Positions 27,112-35,451 of a DNA stretch of 64,000 nucleotides are shown piece by piece. The notes under the pieces were generated by a model. The model was not told the origin of the DNA and did not search any database. It was given only the letters and a program-made list of their open reading frames with translations. Made by a program: the position numbers and the translations under genes. Every line of letters begins with the position of its first letter. Positions within the stretch are counted from its first letter, which is position 1. This DNA comes from Desulfobulbaceae bacterium (GTDB lineage: Bacteria > Desulfobacterota > Desulfobulbia > Desulfobulbales > Desulfocapsaceae): NCBI GenBank assembly GCA_031287565.1, contig JAITSS010000072.1, positions 1 through 64,000 of the forward strand. Direction: 5' to 3'.

Positions 27112-27681
27112 ATGAATGCAAAAAACGACGAATATTCACGGCTTAAAGAGATTATCCGAGAAAAATCCTGGCGTCGGGGCACCTTCACGCTGACCTCTGG
27201 CAGAACTTCCGATTTTTACATCGACGGCAAGCAAACCACGCTGTCGGCGGAAGGCGCATATCTGTGCGGTAAGCTTCTCTATCAACTCATCGCCGCCGAC
27301 AGGCAAGCGATAAGCGCGGTGGGCGGCATGACGCTCGGCGCCGACCCGCTGGTCACGGCCGTGGCCATCGCCAGTCATCTGGCCGGGCATCCGATTCCCG
27401 CCTTCATCGTCAGAAAAGAAGCCAAAGGACACGGCACCGGCAATTTCATCGAAGGATTGAGCAATATGCCCGCAGGCGGCGTGGTCGCCCTGGTCGAAGA
27501 TGTCGTCACCACCGGCGGCACTCTGCTCAAAGTGATTGAGCGCGTGCGGGCGGCGGGTTTTCGCGTCGGTTTGTTGGTAACGGTCGTTGATCGCCAGGAA
27601 GGCGGCGCCGAGGCGCTGGCCGCCGCCGGTTATCCGCTGAAAGCCCTTTTTACCCGCGCCGAATTGATGGAAACACCATGA
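27112..27681 (+). CDS. pyrE: Orotate phosphoribosyltransferase
   Basis: PyrE joins orotate and PRPP to form OMP in pyrimidine synthesis. The 189-residue protein has the LTSG and DFYIDGK N-terminal segment, RKEAKGHG in the catalytic loop, and the PRPP-binding VALVEDVVTTGGT motif. Its stop overlaps the start of the small zinc-ribbon gene (ATGA), an operon of two. Confidence 0.93.
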   Translation: MNAKNDEYSRLKEIIREKSWRRGTFTLTSGRTSDFYIDGKQTTLSAEGAYLCGKLLYQLIAADRQAISAVGGMTLGADPLVTAVAIASHLAGHPIPAFIVRKEAKGHGTGNFIEGLSNMPAGGVVALVEDVVTTGGTLLKVIERVRAAGFRVGLLVTVVDRQEGGAEALAAAGYPLKALFTRAELMETP

Positions 27682-27848
27682 AATGCCCTGATTGCCAAGG
27701 CGAATTGGCGGTGTTGCGCCAGTGTCGGCGGGTGCGGCTGAAATGCGATCAATGCGGGCGGGAATATCAGATTCACGAGGTGGCCGCCCAACTCGACGAA
27801 AAAACTGAGGAGCTACTCGCCCGCTACACGACGATTATTTACGACTGA
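27678..27848 (+). CDS. Dual-CXXC mini-protein (zinc ribbon), coupled to pyrE
   Basis: This is a 56-residue protein. Its first half carries two CXXC knuckles (MKCPDC at 3-6 and KCDQCG at 23-26) with one further Cys at 16. The rest is an acidic helix (AAQLDEKTEELLARY). It matches the dual-CXXC small protein family known mainly from Desulfovibrio relatives, some of which contain selenocysteine. Here all sites are Cys. The role is unknown. It is easily missed because of its length. Start and reading frame are fixed by the ATGA overlap with pyrE. Confidence 0.75.
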   Translation: MKCPDCQGELAVLRQCRRVRLKCDQCGREYQIHEVAAQLDEKTEELLARYTTIIYD

Positions 27849-28047
27849 CGCGAAAACGCCGCGCCACAACACCGAGCCGACTGGCATAAAAGGCAATTTC
27901 GCATTTTGGCTTCTTTTTTCCAATAGCCTGTTATGCTTGCAATCAAGGGATGGGCAATTATAATTTTGTCCATTGTTCCCTGGAAATCGGCATTATATTC
28001 CGCTGATTTTCATCGCGTTTTTTATCCCTCCGGCCCAACCACCGCCT

Positions 28048-28545
28048 ATGCAACCCGACAGCGTTAATCAGCAACCAATTGAGAAGGTGTTTGTCAACGC
28101 CGAGGGGCAGGCGACCATTGTCTGCGCCAATTGCAACACGCCGAAGGTCTTCAATGTGTTGCATCTGCTGAACCGCCCGCATTATCTGCGGGTGCGTTGC
28201 TATTGCGGCAACGCCTTCATGGTGAAACTCGATTTTCGCCAGTGCTATCGTAAAGAGACCAAGCTTCCCGGCTCTTTCACCATGTTGCCGCCATCGTTGG
28301 AACGTGGGGTGGGTATAGTCGCCGATCTCTCAATCACCGGCCTGCGTTTTCTGGCCACCGCCTCGCACAAACTGAAAATCGGCCAACGCGGCTATATCGA
28401 ATTCGACCTCGATAACAAAAAGAAAACCCACATCCGCAAAGAATTCGTCATCCGAAAACTCAAAGGCAACGAACTGGGGCTTCAGTTCACGGAGAATGAA
28501 GCCTTTGAAAAAGAGCTGGGCTTTTACATGCGCTTCGGCGGCTGA
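28048..28545 (+). CDS. PilZ-domain protein with N-terminal zinc-ribbon-like motif
   Basis: The product is 165 residues. A CxxC at 26-29 and CxC at 51-53 suggest a small metal-binding knuckle. The PilZ domain follows (about 65-160) with D-L-S-I-T-G at 93-98, the c-di-GMP-binding D/NxSxxG motif. The other binding motif RxxxR is altered to R-K-E-T-K (68-72), so ligand affinity may be reduced. The ATG at 28048 is chosen. The frame upstream to a TTG at 27973 encodes a hydrophobic run without a clear ribosome-binding site. Its last 22 bases overlap the convergent hflX gene. Confidence 0.75.
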   Translation: MQPDSVNQQPIEKVFVNAEGQATIVCANCNTPKVFNVLHLLNRPHYLRVRCYCGNAFMVKLDFRQCYRKETKLPGSFTMLPPSLERGVGIVADLSITGLRFLATASHKLKIGQRGYIEFDLDNKKKTHIRKEFVIRKLKGNELGLQFTENEAFEKELGFYMRFGG

Positions 28546-30194
28546 GCCTCGCCGTTCTCGTCGCGCCGCATTGTTTTCCCGATGAGTTTTTCCGCCCGCG
28601 CCAGCAATGGACGCAGCGTTTCCGGATCGCGGGCGCTTATGGCCACGGCGTCGTCCTCAGCCGCCAGACGCATGATTTCCTCACGATTTTCAACCGCATC
28701 AATTTTGTTATAGACCTTCAAAACAGCCATATCGCCCAGCTCCAGCCGCTGGAGCAACTCTTCAACCACCGCCATGCGCCGACGAAAGCCGGGATCGGAG
28801 ACATCGACGACATGCGCCAGCAGATCAGCTTCCCGCAGCTCTTCCAAAGTCGCCATAAAAGCCTGTAACAGCGTTGGCGGCAGATTGCGGATAAAACCCA
28901 CAGTATCGGTGAGGATCACCTCCATGTCAGTGGGAAAGCGCAGCCGACGGCTAGTCGGGTCAAGGGTGGCGAAAAGCCTATCTTCCGCGATAATATCACT
29001 ATGAGTCAGGGTATTCAGTAGCGTTGATTTCCCGGCATTGGTGTAGCCCACCAAAGATAAGACCGGAAGCTCCTTTTTGCGACGACGAGAACGCCTGCGA
29101 AAACGCTCGGCGGTTACGGCGTCGAGTTCTTTTTTTAAGCGCGCCAAGCGGTCGTTGATGCGGCGTTTGTCGATTTCGAGTTTGGTTTCGCCGGGGCCGC
29201 GCGCGCCGATGCCGCCGGTTAAGCGCGATAAGGCGTCGTCGCGGCTGGTCAGACGCGGCAGCAGATATTTCAGTTGCGCCATTTCCACCTGCAATTTCCC
29301 TTCGCGGCTCAAGGCGCGGCGGGCGAAAATATCGAGAATCAGTTGCGTGCGGTCAATGACCCGCAGGTCGGTGAAATCGGTAATCGAACGCATCTGCGAC
29401 GCGCCTAATTCCTGATTGAAGATCAAAAGGTTGGCGTCAGTTTTCAGCGCCAGAATCATAACTTCCGCAAGCTTGCCCTTGCCCATCAGGAGGCGGGCGT
29501 TCAGTTGGCGCGGGCGCTGCATGACACGGCCAACCACGCTGACAGCGGCGGAACGGGCCAGCTCGGCCAGTTCATCCATTGATTCTTCGGCCAAGGCGCG
29601 GGCTTCGACGCTGACATCGATCAAAATCGCCCGATCATCGCCGGATGATACGGCGCGAGCGCCAACAATCAGGGCGAATTGCCGCTCCAAATCTTCAATC
29701 AGTTCGGCAATCGAGCCGGATTGATTGGCCGGATGAACCGGCGGCAGAAAACGCCAGTTTTTGCCGTCCACCGCCTCCGGCAACAAATGCGCCGATTCCA
29801 AAAGCGCGGGCAGACCGCTTTCATCGACATGCAGCACCGACAACAGATCGAGGCGAAGAAAAAGCAGATCCATCAGGTCTTCCTCGCTGATCTTTTCGCG
29901 ACCCAGATGGGTATGCGCCAAACGCAGGCCGCGCAGCCTGCCGCCGGCGCCGCGATGCGGCAATCTGGGAATCATGATGCCGTCATGGTCGCCGACCAAA
30001 ACCATTTCGATTGCGCCCGCGCGATTGATGAGCAAGCCAACCTGACGATTTATATCCACTGAAACAGCGGCCATCGCCCGCGCCGTTTCCGGCGATAACA
30101 CCAGGTCGCGCCCGGCGCGTTTGCCGGCCAGGCGCTCCAGGGCGCTGAGCTGCTGCTTTTTCAAACCTTCGATGTTGCCCCGCGCCAGACCCAT
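28524..30194 (-). CDS. hflX: GTPase HflX, long N-terminal form
   Basis: This is a ribosome-associated GTPase that splits stalled or stress-inactivated 70S ribosomes. The 556-residue protein carries the HflX domain (about 200-360, with QMRSITDFT and the GGIGARGPGE linker), then the G domain with GYTNAGKST (P-loop), DTVGFIRNLP and NKIDA. An extra ~190-residue N-terminal domain precedes these, as in the long form of deltaproteobacterial HflX. The start at 30194 is supported by GGAG 8 bases upstream. The gene ends inside the PilZ gene from the opposite strand. Confidence 0.92.
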   Translation of the reverse strand: MGLARGNIEGLKKQQLSALERLAGKRAGRDLVLSPETARAMAAVSVDINRQVGLLINRAGAIEMVLVGDHDGIMIPRLPHRGAGGRLRGLRLAHTHLGREKISEEDLMDLLFLRLDLLSVLHVDESGLPALLESAHLLPEAVDGKNWRFLPPVHPANQSGSIAELIEDLERQFALIVGARAVSSGDDRAILIDVSVEARALAEESMDELAELARSAAVSVVGRVMQRPRQLNARLLMGKGKLAEVMILALKTDANLLIFNQELGASQMRSITDFTDLRVIDRTQLILDIFARRALSREGKLQVEMAQLKYLLPRLTSRDDALSRLTGGIGARGPGETKLEIDKRRINDRLARLKKELDAVTAERFRRRSRRRKKELPVLSLVGYTNAGKSTLLNTLTHSDIIAEDRLFATLDPTSRRLRFPTDMEVILTDTVGFIRNLPPTLLQAFMATLEELREADLLAHVVDVSDPGFRRRMAVVEELLQRLELGDMAVLKVYNKIDAVENREEIMRLAAEDDAVAISARDPETLRPLLARAEKLIGKTMRRDENGEAQPPKRM

Positions 30195-30423
30195 GCCAAT
30201 TTCTCCACGACAATTTGAAGTATGCGCCGCCCACAGCAAGCGGCGCGGTCGCAACATACCCGGAAAAGGCCAATCGCATCCGGATATTTTCCCAGCCCAG
30301 CCTCGCCGCCTCTTGCTTGCGGGAATCGGCGCGGCTCGTTATTTTGCCCACCGCCTCTCAGACTGAGGCAGGTTTCATCACCCAGCCGCCGCGCGGCTCC
30401 CTCCGTTGACCACTCCACAAACC

Positions 30424-31380
30424 ATGAAACTGATTATCCAAATTCCCTGCTATAACGAGTCAGAAACCCTGGCCGTCGCTTTGGCGGCGCTGCCCCGCGC
30501 CGTGCCAGGATTTTCGCGTGTTGAATGGCTGATCATTGACGACGGCAGCCTTGACCAGACCGCCGAGGTGGCGAGAGCCGCCGGTGTCGATCATATTGTT
30601 CGCCATGTCGGCAACAAAGGATTGGCGCGGGCCTTCATGACCGGCGTCGCCGCCTGTCTGCGTTTAGGCGCCGATGTGATTGTCAATACCGACGCCGATA
30701 ATCAGTATAACGCCTCAGATATTCCAGCCTTGGTCAGACCGATTCTTGATGGCCGCGCCGATATTGTCGTCGGGGCCAGGCCCATCGCCTCGATTGAGCA
30801 TTTCTCGCCGCTGAAAAAGTTTTTTCAAAACCTCGGCAGTTGGGTGGTGCGCATCGCCAGCCACACTGACATTCCCGACGCGCCATCGGGTTTTCGCGCC
30901 ATGAGCCGCGCCGCCGCCGAAAAACTATTCGTCTACAACGAATACACCTATACGCTCGAACAAATCATTCAGGCCGGACAGCAGCATATTTCCATCATGT
31001 CGGTGCCGATTCGCGTCAATGACGATCTGCGCCCGTCGCGTTTGGTCAAAAGTATTCCATCGTATATTCGACGGTCGATTGCCGTCATTGTTCGCATCTT
31101 CATGATTTATCGACCTTTTCGTTTTTTCGCGACCATTGGCGGACTGTTGTTCGCCGCAGGCTTTTTTATCGGTCTGCGCTTCTTTCTGCTTTGGCTGGTC
31201 GGCCAAGGCGCTGGGCATGTGCAATCGTTGATTCTCGCCTCAGTCCTTTTGGGTATGGGGTTTCAAACGATTTTAATTGGCTTTCTCGCCGATTTGATGG
31301 CCACCAATCGCAAACTGATAGAAGACCTGCGCGGCAAGGTCATCGCCCAAGGGGCGCGGCGTGACGACGGCAGCCTTTGA
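30424..31380 (+). CDS. Family 2 glycosyltransferase (DPM1/polyisoprenyl-phosphate type)
   Basis: The 318-residue membrane-associated protein has an N-terminal GT-A domain (IPCYNE at 7-12, IIDDGS, NTDADNQYN with the metal-binding DAD) and about two C-terminal helices (about 230-255 and 265-290). This is the layout of enzymes that charge undecaprenyl phosphate with a sugar. It was placed at the ATG 30424; a TTG at 30406 is less likely. It is divergent from hflX and stands alone as a glycan gene here. Confidence 0.85.
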   Translation: MKLIIQIPCYNESETLAVALAALPRAVPGFSRVEWLIIDDGSLDQTAEVARAAGVDHIVRHVGNKGLARAFMTGVAACLRLGADVIVNTDADNQYNASDIPALVRPILDGRADIVVGARPIASIEHFSPLKKFFQNLGSWVVRIASHTDIPDAPSGFRAMSRAAAEKLFVYNEYTYTLEQIIQAGQQHISIMSVPIRVNDDLRPSRLVKSIPSYIRRSIAVIVRIFMIYRPFRFFATIGGLLFAAGFFIGLRFFLLWLVGQGAGHVQSLILASVLLGMGFQTILIGFLADLMATNRKLIEDLRGKVIAQGARRDDGSL

Positions 31381-31499
31381 TTCGCCGCGCGCCAAACAAT
31401 CATATGTATCCGCCAAGCCCGGCGCGCCTTGCCAATTTTGGCGGAATTGACTAGGATTCGCCGGTTTTACACCAACATTTCAGGTGGCGCGGGGGAAGA

Positions 31500-33332
31500 A
31501 TGGACGCAGGCAAGCATCAGTACGATGAAAGTAAAATCAAGACCTTAAGCTCGCTTGAGCACATCAGAAAACGCCCCGGTATGTACATCGGCCGCTTGGG
31601 CGACGGCAGCCACACCGACGACGGCATCTACATTCTCTTAAAGGAAATCGTCGATAACGCCGTTGATGAATTCATCATGGGCGCGGGCAAGCGCATCGAC
31701 ATCAGCCTGGGCGAAAATGGCCGCGTCGCGGTGCGGGATTATGGTCGCGGCATTCCTTTAGGAAAAATCGTCGAATGCGTGTCGGTTATCAATACCGGCG
31801 CCAAATACAATACCGAAGTGTTCCAATTTTCCGTCGGTCTGAATGGCGTCGGCACCAAAGCGGTCAACGCCCTGTCCGAATTTTTCCAAGTCACGGCCTA
31901 TCGCGACGGACGCTTTGCCCGCGCCTGTTTTCAGCGCGGCGAACTCCTTGAAAAAGAAGAAGGCGACAGCGGCGAAAAAAACGGCACGCTGATCGAATTT
32001 TCGCCGGATCGGGAAATTTTTCCCGGCTTTCATTTCGACCCGCAATTCCTCGACAAACGGATGTGGCGTTACGCCTATCTGAACGCCGGTTTACGTCTGC
32101 GCTTGGATAGCAATCAGTACTATTCCGAGCGCGGCCTGCTCGATCTGCTGGAAAAAGAGATGGACGGCGATAATCTGTATACGCCGATTGCCTATCGCGA
32201 CAAAACCCTGGAATTCGCCTTTTCCCACCTTGATTCCTATGGCGAAAACTATTTTTCCTTCGTCAACGGCACCTATACCAGCGAGGGCGGCACCCATTTA
32301 TCGGCCTTTCGCGAAGGCATCTTAAAAGGGGTGAATGAATTTTCCAAAAAATCCTTCGTTAACACCGATGTCCGCGACGGCGTAATCGGCGCTTTGGCGA
32401 TTAAGATCAAAGACCCAATTTTCGAGTCGCAGACCAAAAATAAATTAGGCAATACCGATATTCGCGCCTGGATCGTCAATGTCGTGAAAGAAGCGGTCGA
32501 AAAAGCCCTGTATCAGGATAACGAGGCCGCCCAATTATTGCTGGAGAAGATCCAGAGCAACGAAAAAATGCGCAAGGAATTGCAATCGGTGCGCAAAGAG
32601 GCCCGCGCCAAGGCCAAGCGCGTCGAATTTAAGATTCCGCAACTGAAGGATTGCAAATACCATCCCGGACGCGGCAACCCTTCGCCGCCGGGCCGCGAAA
32701 ATATGATTTTCATCACTGAAGGACAATCGGCCTCCGGTTCGATTGTCTCCTCGCGCGACCCGATGACCCAGGCGGTCTTCTCGCTGCGCGGAAAACCGGC
32801 GAACGTGTTCGGCCAACGTTTGGCTTTTCTGTATAAAAACGAGGAGATGTATCAGTTGATGCGGGCGCTGGATGTCGAGGATTCGTTGGCTGGTCTGCGC
32901 TACGACAAGATTATTTTCGCCACCGACGCCGATGTCGATGGTCTGCACATTCGCAATCTGTTGCTGACCTTTTTTCTGCAATTCTTCGAGCCTCTCGTCA
33001 AATTTGGCTATATCCATATCCTGGAAACACCCATTTTTCGCGTGCGCACCAAAGAAGAAACGCTGTACTGCTATTCCGAAGCCGAAAAGCAGGCGGCCAT
33101 AGTCAAACTTCAGGGCGCGGGCAAAAAGAAAAGCGTGGAAACCACCCGGTTCAAAGGTCTGGGCGAAATTTCTCCGAAAGAATTCAAACAGTTCATCGGC
33201 TCGGATATTCGCTTACGCCCGGTGAGTCTGGATACCATCAGCGAAGTAAACCGGGTCTTGTCGTTCTACATGGGCAAGAATACTCCGGAGCGCAAGCAAT
33301 ATATCATGGAAAATCTTGTACTTAGCATATAA
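31500..33332 (+). CDS. parE: DNA topoisomerase IV subunit B (type II topoisomerase ATPase)
   Basis: The 610-residue GHKL ATPase-plus-TOPRIM subunit shows EIVDNAVDEF, GRGIP, the ATP-lid GLNGVGTKAVNAL, and the TOPRIM residues in FITEGQSA and DADVDG. It is shorter than GyrB and lacks the insert, in line with ParE. The IYILLKEIVDNA form is like the Bacteroidetes/Verrucomicrobia-type sequence. It is followed 38 bases later by parC, a classic operon. Confidence 0.92.
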   Translation: MDAGKHQYDESKIKTLSSLEHIRKRPGMYIGRLGDGSHTDDGIYILLKEIVDNAVDEFIMGAGKRIDISLGENGRVAVRDYGRGIPLGKIVECVSVINTGAKYNTEVFQFSVGLNGVGTKAVNALSEFFQVTAYRDGRFARACFQRGELLEKEEGDSGEKNGTLIEFSPDREIFPGFHFDPQFLDKRMWRYAYLNAGLRLRLDSNQYYSERGLLDLLEKEMDGDNLYTPIAYRDKTLEFAFSHLDSYGENYFSFVNGTYTSEGGTHLSAFREGILKGVNEFSKKSFVNTDVRDGVIGALAIKIKDPIFESQTKNKLGNTDIRAWIVNVVKEAVEKALYQDNEAAQLLLEKIQSNEKMRKELQSVRKEARAKAKRVEFKIPQLKDCKYHPGRGNPSPPGRENMIFITEGQSASGSIVSSRDPMTQAVFSLRGKPANVFGQRLAFLYKNEEMYQLMRALDVEDSLAGLRYDKIIFATDADVDGLHIRNLLLTFFLQFFEPLVKFGYIHILETPIFRVRTKEETLYCYSEAEKQAAIVKLQGAGKKKSVETTRFKGLGEISPKEFKQFIGSDIRLRPVSLDTISEVNRVLSFYMGKNTPERKQYIMENLVLSI

Positions 33333-33370
33333 ACAAACAGCACTTTCTTTCTCTTTTATCGCGGGTTGGC

Positions 33371-35383
33371 ATGGAAGGCATCAATGGCGCGTTACATCGC
33401 TTGTTCGACGAAAATTTTCTTGAATACACCTCGTATGTCATCCGTGACCGGGCGATTCCGGCGATAGAAGACGGCCTGAAACCGGTGCAGCGGCGCATTT
33501 TGCAGACGCTGTTCAATATGGATGACGGGCGCTTCCACAAAGTGGCCAACGTCGTCGGCGAGACCATGAAGCTGCACCCACACGGCGACGCCTCGATTTT
33601 TTCCGCCCTGGTCAATCTGGCCAATAAAGAATTTTTAATTGAGCGACAGGGCAATTTTGGCAATATCTTCACCGGCGACCAGGCTTCGGCGGCGCGATAC
33701 ATTGAGTGCCGCCTCACGCCGCTTGCCAAAGAAATTCTGTTTTATCCGGAACTGACTGAATTTATCGATTCCTACGACGGTCGTATGCAAGAGCCGGTGG
33801 CCCTGCCAGCCAAGCTGCCGCTTTTGTTGCTGATGGGCGCGGAAGGCATCGCCGTCGGCATGGCCACCAAAATTTTGCCGCATAATTTCAATGAGTTACT
33901 CCAAGCGCAGATCGCCATTCTGCGCGGCGAGGACTTTAAAATTTTTCCCGATTTTCCGCAGAAAGGCTTCCTGGATGTCGGCGATTATCAGGACGGCAAC
34001 GGCAAAGTACGCATCCGGGCGAAAATCGAGTCTAAAGATGACAAAACCGTGATCATCCGCGAGATTCCTTTCGGCACGACCACGCAAAGTCTGACCGATT
34101 CCATCGAAAAAGTGGCGAAGGCGGGCAAAATAAAGATCGTTTCAATCAACGACTACACCGCCGAAGATGTTGAAATTGAGATAAAATTGGCGCGCGGCAT
34201 CCACGCCCAGGAAACCATCGACGCCCTGTACGCCTATACCGATTGTGAAATCAGCATTTCACCAAACCTGACTCTTATACGTGGTAATAATCCAGCAGTT
34301 TTGTCGGTGAGCGAGGTCTTGCGTTTCAACACCACGCGGCTGGTGGCGCTGCTGACACGGGAATTAGAGATTGAATTAGGTCATTTGCGGGAGAAATTAC
34401 ACGTCAGAACGCTTGAGCGGATTTTCATCGAGGAGAGAATCTATAAAAAAATCGAGGAAATAAAGGCATATAACGAAATTATCAATATAATCGCGGCGGC
34501 GCTCCAGGAATTCGCCGCCGACTTGCCCCGCCCGGCGACCAAAGACGATATAGAAAAATTGCTGGAAATCCGGATTAAAAGAATATCGAGATTCGATATA
34601 GAGCGGCAAAAAAAAGAAATCCGAGAAATTGAGAAAAATATCCGCGCCGTCGAAAAATCGTTGCGCGATACTGTCGGCCACAGCATTTCCTATCTCGAAA
34701 AACTGATCGCCGACTACGGCGCTGACTGTCCGCGACGCACGGAAATCCGCCACTTTTCTGAAATCGACGTGCGCGAAGTGGCGCTGGCCAATCTGCATGT
34801 CGCCTACAATTCAGAGTCAGGTTTCTTGGGTTTTCAGGTCAAGGCGGAAGAAAACGGCATGGCGGCGGCCTCGTGTTCCGAATACGACAAGGTGCTGCTC
34901 ATATTCACCGACGGCCTGTATAAGGTGGTGAATGTACCGGAAAAAATCTTCGTCGGCCACGACCTGGCCTGGTTTGGCCGCCTTGACAAAGAACAGGTGT
35001 TCAACATCATCTATCGCGACGGCAAAGAAAATGTCGCCTACATCAAACGCTGCAAAACACCAGCCTTCATCCTCGACAAGGAATACCGCCTGTTTCCAGA
35101 ACATGCGCGGTCCAAACTCGCGCTCATTCTCAGCGGCGACGAGAAACACGCCCGCATTTACCTGACACCATCATCACGAGCGCGCAGCCACTATGTTGAT
35201 GTTCATTTCGATGAAATTCCCATCAAAGGCGTAGCGGCAATCGGTAAACGCGCCAGCAATCGCGCCATGCGACGGGCGCAGGAAATAACCGCGAAGGCCG
35301 CGCCGCCCGCTCCATTACAAGCGACATTACCCGGCGTTCTCGGCGAAAACGATCCGAACCCGGACAAAGAATCCGACGAATAA
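33371..35383 (+). CDS. parC: DNA topoisomerase IV subunit A
   Basis: The 670-residue cleavage subunit has its catalytic Tyr in AARYIECRLT (about residue 119). DGLKPVQRRIL and the HPHGDAS quinolone-region motif are intact. A coiled segment spans about 350-440. The C-terminal DNA-wrapping region is short compared with E. coli ParC and ends in a low-complexity tail. It pairs with the parE gene just upstream to decatenate chromosomes. Confidence 0.92.
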   Translation: MEGINGALHRLFDENFLEYTSYVIRDRAIPAIEDGLKPVQRRILQTLFNMDDGRFHKVANVVGETMKLHPHGDASIFSALVNLANKEFLIERQGNFGNIFTGDQASAARYIECRLTPLAKEILFYPELTEFIDSYDGRMQEPVALPAKLPLLLLMGAEGIAVGMATKILPHNFNELLQAQIAILRGEDFKIFPDFPQKGFLDVGDYQDGNGKVRIRAKIESKDDKTVIIREIPFGTTTQSLTDSIEKVAKAGKIKIVSINDYTAEDVEIEIKLARGIHAQETIDALYAYTDCEISISPNLTLIRGNNPAVLSVSEVLRFNTTRLVALLTRELEIELGHLREKLHVRTLERIFIEERIYKKIEEIKAYNEIINIIAAALQEFAADLPRPATKDDIEKLLEIRIKRISRFDIERQKKEIREIEKNIRAVEKSLRDTVGHSISYLEKLIADYGADCPRRTEIRHFSEIDVREVALANLHVAYNSESGFLGFQVKAEENGMAAASCSEYDKVLLIFTDGLYKVVNVPEKIFVGHDLAWFGRLDKEQVFNIIYRDGKENVAYIKRCKTPAFILDKEYRLFPEHARSKLALILSGDEKHARIYLTPSSRARSHYVDVHFDEIPIKGVAAIGKRASNRAMRRAQEITAKAAPPAPLQATLPGVLGENDPNPDKESDE

Positions 35384-35451
35384 AGCCGCCCACGCGCCCA
35401 CTGGTCGCGCCACCCTGATTTTCGTCCAATCAAGTCTAAAAAAATAAAAAA

